A stretch of 64,000 nt of DNA from PALSA-612 sp963742925 (GTDB lineage Bacteria; Actinomycetota; Thermoleophilia; Gaiellales; Gaiellaceae). Made by a program: the position numbers and the translations under genes. The stretch spans positions 124,001-188,000 of the forward strand of contig CAVUNV010000005.1 of NCBI GenBank assembly GCA_963742925.1, given 5' to 3'. The notes beneath the pieces are model-generated. The model had not been told where the DNA came from and made no database searches. It saw only the letters and a program-made list of their open reading frames with translations. Shown piece by piece: positions 41,966 through 49,839 of the stretch. The number at the start of each line of letters is the position of its first letter. Positions within the stretch are counted from its first letter, which is position 1.

Positions 41966-43847
41966 TGCGACTCCCTTCGCTCGGGAGCGTGAAGACGAAG
42001 CGGCTGCCGTGTCCGGGCTGGCTCTCGACCCAGATGCGGCCGCCGTGGAGCTCGACGAGACGCTTCGAGAGCGCGAGCCCGAGCCCGGTTCCGTCGCGCT
42101 GCTGCACGCCGACGTCGGTCTGCTGGAACTCCTCGAAGATCCGTTCGTGATCGTCCGGCGCGATGCCCGGGCCGGTATCGGTGACCGACACCTGGATTTC
42201 TCCGTTGACCCGGGCAGTCGCGACGACGATGCTGCCGTCCTGCGGGGTGAACTTGACCGCGTTCGAGAGCAGGTTGTAGATCACCTGGCGCAGGCGCCGC
42301 TCGTCGCCGTCGACCAGATCGACGTCCGGTGCGGGCTCGAACGAGAGCTGGACACCCCGCTTCATGGCCGGCTCGCGCACCATCACGACGCCACGCTCGA
42401 GCGCCTCGCGCAGCGAGAAGGTGGCGACCTCGAGCTCGACCTGGCCGGCCTCGACCTTGGACAGGTCGAGCACGTCGTTGATCAGCGAGAGCAGGTGGTT
42501 ACCGGAGGAGAGGATGTCGTCGAGGTACTCCTCCTGCTTCGGGTTGATCTCACCGAACAGCCGCTGGCGCAGCACCTGCGAGAAGCCGATGATCGCGTTC
42601 AGCGGCGTCCGCAGCTCGTGCGACATGTTCGCCAGGAACTCCGACTTGTGGCGGCTCGCGACCTCGAGCAGGTGGCTCTTCTCGTCGCGCTCCGCAAGCG
42701 CGGTCGCCAGATCCCGGGTTCGCTCCTCGACCTTCTGCTCCAGGCTCTGGACCGACGCCTGCAGGCTCGCCGCCATCCCGTTCAGCTCGTCGGCGAGGCC
42801 GCCGAGCTCGTCGCGGCGGCGGAGCTCGATCCGCTCGTCGTAGGCGCCCGCCCCGATGCGGGCTGCCGCCGTCCGCATCTGCTTCACAGGGCGGACGAGA
42901 CGGCGGGCGAGCAACACGCTCAGCCCGATCCCGGCGGCGAGGAACGCCGCGAGCAGGAACCCCGTCCGCCAGATCTTCCCGCGCACCGGCGCGAACACTG
43001 CGCTCTCGGGCTGCTCGACGAACACCTTCCAGCCGACCGGCGTGACGGTCGCCCAGGTGCTCAACACCTTCTGCCCGCGGAAGTTGCGGCCGACCGTCGA
43101 GCCCGTGCTGGACGAAGCCAGGGCCTTCGTCACCTGAGGAAGACGCAACGAACGATGTGCAAAGGCGGAGGGGTTCGGGTAGGCGATCGGCGCGCCGTGG
43201 GCGTCGACCGCGTAGACGTACCCGAACGTGCCGAGACGCGTCCGCCGGACGAGATCCTGAATAGCACTCAGATCCAGCGTCTCGCCGACGAATCCACTGC
43301 CTGCCCGGTAGTCAGTTCCCCCCCCGGGTGGGGACTCTCGAACGACGACCTCCATCACTCGTGCCACAGGGTTGGACGAGGCCTGCGGAGCGTACGCCGG
43401 GCCGTAGTAGACCCCGGTCGCCCTCGCCTGCTCCACGTTCGGCCGATGGGAGAAATTTCCCCGGGGTGGGGGGCGGAGCCCGCCGCCCCCCGTCGCGAGC
43501 GTCTTGCGTCCTTCGTCGTCGATGTAGAACGCAGCCGTGGCGTCTGTCTCCAGCAGCGGTGCAAGCGTCGCGCCCAGCGCCGATAAGGACAGGTACTGAC
43601 CCCGCACGGACCTCATCTTCGCGAGGACATCCTCGAAGTACTGGTCGATCGTGACCGCGACCGACTTCGCCTTCTCCTGCTGCAGCCGGATCAACGCGCG
43701 CTTGTTGTCCTGGTAGGACGAGTTGAGCAGGTACACGCTCGTACAGATCACCGGAACGGCGACCAGCAGCGCGAATACGGCGATGTACTTGGCCGAGAGC
43801 GACGAAAGCCACCGGACGACCCGTTCACTCACCGGCCGATTCACCAC
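41955..43847 (-). CDS. Membrane histidine kinase with dCache-type sensor
   Basis: A 630-residue kinase. Two spans (YIAVFALLVAVPVICTSVYL and RTGFLLAAFLAAGIGLSVLL) frame an extracellular dCache/CHASE-like sensor of about 280 residues. Then follow HAMP (RRLVRPVKQMRTAAARIGAG), a coiled coil, HisKA (HKSEFLANMSHELRTPLNAI, with the phospho-His in MSHELRTP) and HATPase (NLLSNAVKFTP, DTGPGIAPDD and GTGLGLALSKRLVELHGG). It starts at GTG 43847 or 43844, five to eight bases after TAGAAC and without a ribosome site. The sensor part contains GC-rich palindromes within the reading frame (43468-43491). Confidence 0.92.
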   Translation of the reverse strand: MVNRPVSERVVRWLSSLSAKYIAVFALLVAVPVICTSVYLLNSSYQDNKRALIRLQQEKAKSVAVTIDQYFEDVLAKMRSVRGQYLSLSALGATLAPLLETDATAAFYIDDEGRKTLATGGGGLRPPPRGNFSHRPNVEQARATGVYYGPAYAPQASSNPVARVMEVVVRESPPGGGTDYRAGSGFVGETLDLSAIQDLVRRTRLGTFGYVYAVDAHGAPIAYPNPSAFAHRSLRLPQVTKALASSSTGSTVGRNFRGQKVLSTWATVTPVGWKVFVEQPESAVFAPVRGKIWRTGFLLAAFLAAGIGLSVLLARRLVRPVKQMRTAAARIGAGAYDERIELRRRDELGGLADELNGMAASLQASVQSLEQKVEERTRDLATALAERDEKSHLLEVASRHKSEFLANMSHELRTPLNAIIGFSQVLRQRLFGEINPKQEEYLDDILSSGNHLLSLINDVLDLSKVEAGQVELEVATFSLREALERGVVMVREPAMKRGVQLSFEPAPDVDLVDGDERRLRQVIYNLLSNAVKFTPQDGSIVVATARVNGEIQVSVTDTGPGIAPDDHERIFEEFQQTDVGVQQRDGTGLGLALSKRLVELHGGRIWVESQPGHGSRFVFTLPSEGSRNGR

Positions 43848-43852
43848 CGGTT

Positions 43853-44425
43853 CTAGCCGTTGCTGAAGCTGTACGTCCCGTCCCAGTGATACAGGTCCGG
43901 AATCGACGAATCGGTCGTGACGCGGATGCGGGCATGGAGCCCGGCGAGCGTTCCCGTGCCGTCCGAGATCGTGCACAGTCCGGTCCCGGTCTTGTAATCA
44001 AGGAAACAATGGCCGGCCGCGATATTGCCGGGCCCTGCGTAGATGGCCGTATCGCTGTTCAGCGCATTCTTGCAGCACGCCTGCAGATAGAAGATCTTCG
44101 AGCCAACCTTGAGGGCCTTGACGTTCGATGACCTGATCGTGCAGAAGTTGCCGGCGACGCCCTTGTACCCTGAGCAGTCCTTCGTCACGTGCAACGCCTT
44201 CGTGGCTCGTGGCGCTCGAGTCTGGGAGGAGGCAGCGGATACGGAGAACACGAGAGCGGCGAGCGAAAGAGCGCCAGCCGTCAGCACGAGAAACCGCGTT
44301 GGCGAACGCTTGCGGCCTGCCATCGAGGGCTCCTTTGCTCGGGGAACGAGCGTACCAAGCATTTGTGCGGCGCGTAGCTTGTTCGCCGACGAGCCTGATC
44401 TCTTTGTGATGAACGGCCTCAACAT
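43853..44425 (-). CDS. Secreted small beta-barrel-like protein, paralogue A
   Basis: The frame begins MLRPFITKRSGSSANKLRAA after AAAGGAGG. A second start at 44323 (MAGRKRSPTRFLVLTAGALS) also has an AAAGGAG site and leads straight into a signal peptide, so dual initiation or a leader is possible. The mature domain (about 115 residues) reads KDCSGYKGVAGNFCTIRSSN, KIFYLQACCKNALNSDTAIY, GLCTISDGTGTLAGLHARIR and YHWDGTYSFSNG. It is beta-rich with paired cysteines and resembles the allene-oxide-cyclase/dirigent-like barrel. A clear paralogue is at 45072-45614. Confidence 0.75.
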   Translation of the reverse strand: MLRPFITKRSGSSANKLRAAQMLGTLVPRAKEPSMAGRKRSPTRFLVLTAGALSLAALVFSVSAASSQTRAPRATKALHVTKDCSGYKGVAGNFCTIRSSNVKALKVGSKIFYLQACCKNALNSDTAIYAGPGNIAAGHCFLDYKTGTGLCTISDGTGTLAGLHARIRVTTDSSIPDLYHWDGTYSFSNG

Positions 44426-44560
44426 CTTCTGACCTCCTTTGGTTGCCTCGCTACATTCCGATGGTCGCGGTCAGGGGCGCCGATGGACAGGGTGCTACCA
44501 TCCCGATCGGACCCGGGTGCCAGCACGGCGGTGTCGGTCAGCGACAATAGCGCGGCACCT
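44423..44560. repeat. 138-base direct repeat, copy 1
   Basis: Nearly identical to 45612-45750, with one single-base indel and a few substitutions. It holds the ribosome site and first codons of the secreted-protein gene and runs into the IS256-like fragment. Confidence 0.8.
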
Positions 44561-44815
44561 ATCGTCGCGCTCGGGATCAGCACGGAGGGGGTGAAGGTGC
44601 CGCTCGGCTTGTGGGAAGGAAGCGCGGAGAACGCGACCGTGGCGACCGCGCTGCTGTCTGATCTGGTCGAGCGTGGCCTTGATCCTGAGCAGGGGATGCT
44701 GTTCGTGATCGACGGCTCGAAAGCGCTGCGGAAGGCGGTCCGGGACGTGTTCGGCGAGGCACCCGTCCAGCGCTGCATCCGGCACAAAGAGCGGAAGCTC
44801 TGCGTCGCCATCGAG
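44549..44815 (+). mobile_element. Internal fragment of an IS256-family (mutator) transposase
   Basis: The reading VALGISTEGVKVPLGLWEGS, AENATVATALLSDLVERGLD and VIDGSKALRKAVRDVFGEAP, ending VQRCIRHKER, is the central part of mutator transposases. DGSKAL holds one catalytic aspartate and CxxHKERN-like sequence follows. The N-terminal 160 and C-terminal 170 residues are missing. The element is dead. Confidence 0.8.
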
Positions 44816-44988
44816 AGCGAGATCTCCGGCGGGGATCACGGCCCCGACCGTCGCCGCTCTCGCCTTGCCGTGAGTGTGGGCAAAGTCCCGCCCATGGCCG
44901 CGTTCCAGAGGCGGTCTGACAACTCGTTCTCTATGAGCCGCCGGGTTCGTTCGACGCGACCGGCGGGGTGCTCGGGTCCACAGAAATG

Positions 44989-45015
44989 GGAAGGCCCGCC
45001 TGAGGCGGGCCTTCC
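44989..45015. terminator. Hairpin, 12 perfect pairs
   Basis: GGAAGGCCCGCC (44989-45000) and GGCGGGCCTTCC (45004-45015) pair around a three-base loop. It can stop transcription from either side. It sits next to a second hairpin and may belong to a transposon end. Confidence 0.6.
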
Positions 45016-45019
45016 TCAA

Positions 45020-45075
45020 CTACGGGCCACGGCGAAAGGGCCGCCACCCTTAGCCGTGGGGGTTCAGTCAATTAG
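45020..45075 (+). mobile_element. IS200/IS605-like right-end candidate
   Basis: CCACGGC pairs with GCCGTGG, with an inner AAGGG/CCCTT stem, followed by GGGGTTCAGTCAATT. Hairpins of the form AGCCGTGGGG..TTCA(GT)CAA close many IS200/IS605 elements, where they are also the end of the guide-RNA scaffold of TnpB. No tnpA or tnpB is present. Recognition is by memory of the pattern only. Confidence 0.4.
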
Positions 45076-45614
45076 GGACTGAAGCTGTACGGCCCTTCCC
45101 AGTGCCAGTTGTAACCGTCCCCCACGTTGGGCCCCAGCCAGGTGACGGTGAGCGTGGCATGGAAGTGAGTGAACTTCCCTGTTCCACCGGCGAACACGCA
45201 CTTTCCGTTGAACCCGTCAGGGAGATCGCAATGGCCGAACGCCTTGTTGTTACCGGGCCCCGGCGGGTCAAGGATGACATCATTGGAATTCGTGTCTGGC
45301 TGGAGATAGAAGATGTTCGTACCTGCCGGGGCCCAGTCGACGTTCGAGGAATAGAACGTGCAGTACGAACCCGGCCCGCCGGTGTAGTTGTCACAATTCT
45401 TGTCCACCTTGAGAGTTCCGCTTCGCGGGGTAGCGGATGCCAACGGCGCGACGGCAGCAGCGACGGCGACAACCACGGCGAACCCCAAGATCAATCTCTT
45501 CATTTGCCTGCCTCTTTCCCGGGCCACACCTGGAACATGGCCCTCCACTGAAGAACAAAGCAGCGCCTCCAGAAAGCGCTGGCTCAGCCTCTTCCCGATG
45601 AGCGGCTTCCGCAT
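45072..45614 (-). CDS. Secreted small beta-barrel-like protein, paralogue B
   Basis: The frame begins MRKPLIGKRLSQRFLEALLC after AAGGAGG, similar to paralogue A. A later start (45503, MKRLILGFAVVVAVAAAVAP) leads directly into the signal peptide. The mature part aligns with paralogue A: KNCDNYTGGPGSYCTFYSSN, TNIFYLQPDTNSNDVIL, GHCDLPDGFNGKCVFAGGTG and NWHWEGPYSFSP. A secreted, disulphide-bonded barrel of unknown role. The two genes, with their repeated 5-prime ends, arose by tandem duplication with a unit of about 1190 bases. Confidence 0.75.
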   Translation of the reverse strand: MRKPLIGKRLSQRFLEALLCSSVEGHVPGVARERGRQMKRLILGFAVVVAVAAAVAPLASATPRSGTLKVDKNCDNYTGGPGSYCTFYSSNVDWAPAGTNIFYLQPDTNSNDVILDPPGPGNNKAFGHCDLPDGFNGKCVFAGGTGKFTHFHATLTVTWLGPNVGDGYNWHWEGPYSFSP

Positions 45615-45750
45615 CTTCTGACCTCCTTATGGTTGCCTCGCTTCATTCCGATGGTCGCGGTCAGGGGCGCCGATGGACAGGGTGCTACCATCCCGATCGG
45701 ACCCGGGTGCCAGCACGGCGGTTTCGGTCAGCGACAGTAGCGGCGCACCT
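45612..45750. repeat. 138-base direct repeat, copy 2
   Basis: Second copy of 44423-44560. After 45750 the sequences part: copy 1 runs into the transposase fragment and copy 2 into a broken receiver gene. Confidence 0.8.
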
Positions 45751-46105
45751 GGTCCGGGAAATCCTGAACGTCGATCGGCTTCTCGAGCAGAACCGGCGAA
45801 ACCGGCGTGCCAGGAGCCAGGGCGCGTCTCCATCAAGCGCCAGTGAGCTGAACGCGACGACCGGGATCGCCGATGTCCGCGCACCCGTCCGCGAGTCTCC
45901 GGGCCGCGTCCGTGCCGTCCATGTCCGGCAGCCGGATGTCCATCAGGATCACAGTCCGGAAGCTGCTCCTGCGGCGAGCGCGATTCCCTCGGCGCCGCTC
46001 GCCGGCTTCGAGCGTCCGGAACCCGGCGGCGAGCAGCACGTCCCGGGCGAGCTTCAGGTTCCGCGCGTTGTCGTCGACGATCAGGACGAGCGGGCGCTTC
46101 TGGAG
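45728..46105 (-). pseudogene. Broken single-domain response regulator
   Basis: A receiver of the type at 41591 can be assembled only by changing frame several times: KRPLVLIVDDNARNLKLARD, VLLAAGFRTLEA, then VILMDIRLPDMDGTDAARRL, then IPVVAFSSLALDGDAPWLLA and finally VLLEKPIDVQDFPDQVRRYC. All receiver residues are there in pieces. At least three single-base indels are needed. It is divergent from the NarL-type gene. Confidence 0.6.
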
Positions 46106-46124
46106 GCGAAGCCTGGCACCGTCG

Positions 46125-46130
46125 TATCCT
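46125..46130 (+). promoter_or_regulatory. -10 box TATCCT of the NarL-type gene
   Basis: TATCCT lies seven bases before the GTG at 46138, with no ribosome site between. It matches the leaderless pattern seen elsewhere in the window. Confidence 0.4.
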
Positions 46131-46137
46131 TCGACCC

Positions 46138-46813
46138 GTGCCGATCCGGCTCGTGCTCGCCGACGACCACTACCTCGTTCGCGAGGGCGTGCAGGCGACT
46201 GCTCGAGACGGAGCCCGACATCGACGTCGTCGCAGTGTGCAGCGACCTCGAGTCGCTGCTCGACGCGGTCGACGCAGCAACGTCCGGACGTCGTCGTCAC
46301 CGACATCCGCATGCCGCCCGGCAAGCACCGACGAGGGGATCCAGGCGGCCGAGACGGTTGCGCGAGACGCACCCGACGATCGGCGTCGTCGTGCTGAGCC
46401 AGTACGCGAGCGCCGAGCTACGCTCTCGCGCTCCTCGAGCGCGGCAGCGCGGGCCGCGCCTACCTCCTGAAGGAGCGCGTCGAGGATCGTCGACCAGCTC
46501 AGTCGCGGCGATCCGAGCAGTCGCAGAGGGCGGCTCGGTGATCGACCCCGAAGGTCGTGGAGGCGCTGGTGGCGGAGAACAGGCCGCGGCGAGGACTCGC
46601 CGATCAACCAGCTGACGCCGCGCGAGCGCGACGTGCTGCGCGAGATGGCTGAGGGCAAGAACAACGCGGCGATCGCCGAGGCGCTCTTCCTGACCGAGCG
46701 ATCGGTCGAGAAGGTGATCCACTCGATCTTCCTCAAGCTCGGTCTCGACCTGGGAGACGGCGGTGCACCGGCGCGTCAAGGCGGTGATCCTCTACCTGGC
46801 GGAGAGCGGCTAG
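46138..46813 (+). pseudogene. NarL/LuxR-type response regulator, many frameshifts
   Basis: Starting MPIRLVLADDHYLVREGV, the receiver continues in other frames (RLLETEPDIDVVAVCSDLES, DVVVTDIRMPP, TIGVVVLSQYAS). The LuxR helix-turn-helix is readable in one piece (MLREMAEGKNNAAIAEALFL, TERSVEKVIHSIFLKLGL), and the end is VHRRVKAVILYLAESG. Six or more single-base indels separate these blocks. The high density suggests either poor local sequence or a long-dead gene. The partner kinase is convergent at 46817. Confidence 0.65.
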
Positions 46814-46816
46814 CGC

Positions 46817-47535
46817 TCATCGCGACGACGGGAGCGATCCGGAGACGCGGGTGCCGTAGCCCGGCTCCGACGGCGATCGCCAGCCGGCCGCCGAGCGCCT
46901 CGACGCGGTCCTGCACCGCGGCGAGATCCGCGACCGAGTAGGGCCTGCCGCCGTCTGCGACGATCTCGAACACGAACGCTTGCCGTGCTCGTCGCGGACG
47001 GTGACCGTCGCGCGCGTCCCGGCCGCAATGCGCTCGAGCGCCTCGACGCAGCAGAAGTACACTGTCCCGGCGATCTCGGGCGGGAAGGACGCGTCCGCGG
47101 CGACCTGGATCGTCGGTAGGGACGCCGACGCTCGCTGCCGCGGAGCGCAGACGCGACGCCGAGGCCGCCCGCCTCGAGCAGGGGTGGAAAGATCCAGTTG
47201 CGCGAGCTCCCGGGTCTCCGTCGACGCGCCTCCTTCACGTCGGCCCGCAACTCGTCGAGGAGCGTCCGCTGCCGCGGCCGGATCGACTGTCCATCGAGCT
47301 GTCGGGCGAGCTGGAGGTTGGCCGCGAGGGCGACCAGGTGCTGCTGCGGGCCGTCGTGCAGCTCACGCTCGATCCTGCGGCGATCGGCATCGGCGGCCAG
47401 CACGAGCCGCTTACGAGAAGCGCGCAACTCATCGACCTCGAGGCGCGATCGGTCGAGCGAATCTCGCAATGCCTTGCCGTGCCAAACCTTCAGGATGACC
47501 ACCTCCTGGTCGACGAGGTGTGGAATGTCCGTCAT
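46817..47535 (-). pseudogene. NarX/DesK-type histidine kinase, frameshifted
   Basis: From MTDIPHLVDQEVVILKVWHG the protein carries the HisKA_3 phosphorylation motif ADRRRIERELHDGPQQHLVA (His in ELHDG) and ALAANLQLARQL. After about residue 110 the HATPase domain is scattered over several frames (AALERIAAGTRATVTVRDEH-like, FEIVADGGRPYSVADLAAVQ, DRVEALGGRLAIAVGAG, GTRVSGSLPSSR). It faces the NarL-type gene four bases away; the two would have been a two-component pair. No sensor domain is visible. Confidence 0.6.
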
Positions 47536-47715
47536 CGCGCGGCCGGCGTCAAGGGCCCCAACACCCGGCCTTGTAGGCGGACTCGATGCGGGGCATGAAG
47601 GTTAGAGGATCGACCGAATATCGGCACCATCGCAGCTGTCCCGTCAGCCCCGAACATCGCGCTTCTGATAATCGGCGTGTCCGGGTTTGGTCGATTCCTA
47701 GAACCCCCGCACCGT
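47536..47715. other. Intergenic stretch without a supported gene
   Basis: About 180 bases between the broken kinase and the dihydropyrimidinase promoter. I see no ribosome site, RNA structure or repeat that I can support. Confidence 0.4.
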
Positions 47716-47744
47716 TTGACGCCGCCGCGCCCGCGTCGTATACA
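47716..47744 (+). promoter_or_regulatory. Promoter of the dihydropyrimidinase operon with an operator-like dyad
   Basis: TTGACG (47716-47721), a 17-base spacer and TATACA (47739-47744) form one of the best promoters in the window. The -10 box lies within GTCGTATACAAC (47736-47747), a near-palindrome around GTATAC such as many GntR-type regulators bind. The ATG is about 23 bases beyond the predicted transcription start, with GAAAGGGG as the ribosome site. Confidence 0.65.
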
Positions 47745-47773
47745 ACACACAATCGGCTGAAAGGGGATCGAGC

Positions 47774-49189
47774 ATGTCCGTGCTCATCAAGGGCGGTCGC
47801 ATCGTCACCGCCGCCGACGACTACGTCGGCGACGTCTTCGTCGAGAACGGCACCGTGTCGCTGATCGGCGAGTCGCTCGACGTGTCGGCGGACAAGGTGA
47901 TCGACGCCGCCGGGAAGTACGTCTTCCCCGGCGCGATCGACCCGCACACGCATCTGGAGATGTTCTTCGGCGGCACCGTCACGTGCGACGACTTCACCTC
48001 GGGCACGATCTCGGCCGCGTTCGGCGGCACGACGACGCTCGTCGACTTCTGCATGCAGGCGCCGGGCACGTCGTTCGCCCAGGCGCTCGAGAACTACCAC
48101 GAGAAGATCGACCGCTGCAAGCCCGTCATCGACGTCGGCTTCCACATCGGCGTCACCGACCTGCGCGAGGGCGGCTCGCTCGAGGAGCTGGCGACGCTGC
48201 CCGACCAGGGGATCACCTCGTACAAGCTGTTCATGGCCTACAAGGGCGCCGTCATGGTCGACGACGAGACGCTGTTCAGGACGATGCAGGTGGCCCGCGA
48301 CACCGGCGCGATCGTGATGGTGCACGCCGAGAACGGCGACGCGATCGACATCATCGTCAAGGAGGCCGTCGCGGCCGGCCATACCGAGCCGAAGTGGCAT
48401 GCGCGCACGCGTCCGCCCGAGACCGAGGGCGAGGCGACGAACCGCGCGATCCAGCTCGCGCACGTCGCCGGCTGTCCGCTCTTCGTCGTCCACGTCTCCT
48501 GCCACGAGTCGATCGAGCCGATCGCGCTCGCGCGCGAGAAGGGCTGGGACGTGTGGGGCGAGACGTGCACCCAGTACCTGTTCATCGACGATTCGGCGCT
48601 CGATCAGCCCGGCTTCGAGGGCGCGAAGTACATCTACACGCCGCCGCCGCGGCCGAAGGAGAACCAGGAGCACCTCTGGCACGCGCTCCAGCGCGACATC
48701 CTCTCCTCGGTCTCGACCGACCACTGCCCGTTCAAGTGGCCCGAGCAGAAGGGCATCAACGGCCAGGAGTTCCAGATGGTGCCGAACGGCGGGCCCGGGA
48801 TCGAGAACCGGCTGCACATGCTGTGGACGTACGGCGTCCGTGAGGGCCGGCTTTCGCCGAACCGGTTCGTCGAGCTCGTCTCGACCGCGAACGCGAAGAC
48901 GTTCGGCCTCTATCCGCGCAAGGGCACGATCGCGCCCGGCTCGGACGCGGACATCGTCGTCTGGGATCCCGAGAAGGAGCTGACGATCTCGGCGTCCACG
49001 CACCACTCGAACGTCAACTACAACCTGTTCGAGGGCACGAAGGTGACCGGAGCGCCCGAGGTCGTGCTCGTCCGCGGCCAGGTGATCGTCGAGAACGACG
49101 AGCTGGTGGCGCAGCCGGGTGCGGGTCAGTTCGTCAAGCGTGCCCACGTCGGCGAGGAGCTGCTGCCGGCGGCGAAGGTGACCGCGTGA
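47774..49189 (+). CDS. hydA: Dihydropyrimidinase / D-hydantoinase
   Basis: A 471-residue cyclic amidohydrolase of the dihydropyrimidinase type. Zinc-site residues are in AIDPHTHLEMFFGGTV (His-x-His) and the lysine to be carboxylated is in TSYKLFMAYKGA. Further metal or substrate residues are in VMVHAENGDAIDI, FVVHVSCHESI and STDHCPFKW. It opens 5,6-dihydropyrimidines or hydantoins to N-carbamoyl acids in the cytoplasm, as a tetramer. First gene of a coupled set with an isochorismatase-type amidohydrolase and a dehydrogenase (GTGA and TTGA overlaps). Confidence 0.95.
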   Translation: MSVLIKGGRIVTAADDYVGDVFVENGTVSLIGESLDVSADKVIDAAGKYVFPGAIDPHTHLEMFFGGTVTCDDFTSGTISAAFGGTTTLVDFCMQAPGTSFAQALENYHEKIDRCKPVIDVGFHIGVTDLREGGSLEELATLPDQGITSYKLFMAYKGAVMVDDETLFRTMQVARDTGAIVMVHAENGDAIDIIVKEAVAAGHTEPKWHARTRPPETEGEATNRAIQLAHVAGCPLFVVHVSCHESIEPIALAREKGWDVWGETCTQYLFIDDSALDQPGFEGAKYIYTPPPRPKENQEHLWHALQRDILSSVSTDHCPFKWPEQKGINGQEFQMVPNGGPGIENRLHMLWTYGVREGRLSPNRFVELVSTANAKTFGLYPRKGTIAPGSDADIVVWDPEKELTISASTHHSNVNYNLFEGTKVTGAPEVVLVRGQVIVENDELVAQPGAGQFVKRAHVGEELLPAAKVTA

Positions 49190-49839
49190 GCGACGAGCAG
49201 GCCAAGCAGGTCTACGAAAAGGCGGGGCTCGGCCGGGCGGTGACGCGCGGCCGGAGCCCTGCCGTGCTCGTGATCGACTTCTCGTGCGGCTTCACGGATC
49301 CGGCCTGTGCGCTGGGCGCGGACATGACCGCGGAGGTCGAGGCGACGCGCCGCTTGCTCGATGCGGCGCGTGAGAAAGGCTTGCCGGTCGTCTTCACGAC
49401 GATCGGCTTCGAGCCGTCCGGGAAGGACGGCGGGCTCTGGCTGCAGAAGGTGCCTGCGCTCGGCGACCTCGAGCTCGGCGGCCGCTGGGTGGACATCGAC
49501 CCGCGACTCGACCGGCGCGACGACGAGCCGGTCGTGGTCAAGAAGGGCGCGTCGGGCTTCTTCGGCACGAACCTCGCCTCGATCCTCGTCTCGCAGGGCG
49601 TCGACACCGTGATCCTCTGCGGTGCCACGACGAGCGGCTGCGTCCGGGCGACCGCGATCGACCTGCTGCAGTACGGCTGGCCGACGCTCGTCCCGCGCGA
49701 GTGCGTCGGCGATCGCGCGCAGGCGCCGCACGACGCCAACCTGTTCGACATCCAGGCGAAGTACGCCGACGTGGTGCCGCTCGACGAGGCGCTCGCCTAC
49801 GTCGAGAGCGTTCCCGGGCGCGTGGGCGCGGCGGCTTGA
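49186..49839 (+). CDS. Isochorismatase-family amidohydrolase (N-carbamoylsarcosine/maleamate amidase type)
   Basis: A 217-residue cysteine hydrolase. The Asp-Lys-Cys triad is visible: Asp in AVLVIDFSCGFTDP, Lys in VVVKKGASGFFGTNLASILV and Cys in GATTSGCVRATAIDLLQYGW. The TTSGCVR block and length match N-carbamoylsarcosine amidase and maleamate amidohydrolase. It would cleave the linear N-carbamoyl or amide product of the preceding enzyme, releasing ammonia. GTG start overlaps the dihydropyrimidinase stop. Confidence 0.92.
   Translation: MSDEQAKQVYEKAGLGRAVTRGRSPAVLVIDFSCGFTDPACALGADMTAEVEATRRLLDAAREKGLPVVFTTIGFEPSGKDGGLWLQKVPALGDLELGGRWVDIDPRLDRRDDEPVVVKKGASGFFGTNLASILVSQGVDTVILCGATTSGCVRATAIDLLQYGWPTLVPRECVGDRAQAPHDANLFDIQAKYADVVPLDEALAYVESVPGRVGAAA

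Noticed and set aside
44423..45750. The two 138-base repeats as ends of a composite transposon
   Set aside because: They are direct, carry gene starts and not terminal inverted repeats, and only one copy touches the transposase fragment. A tandem gene duplication fits better.
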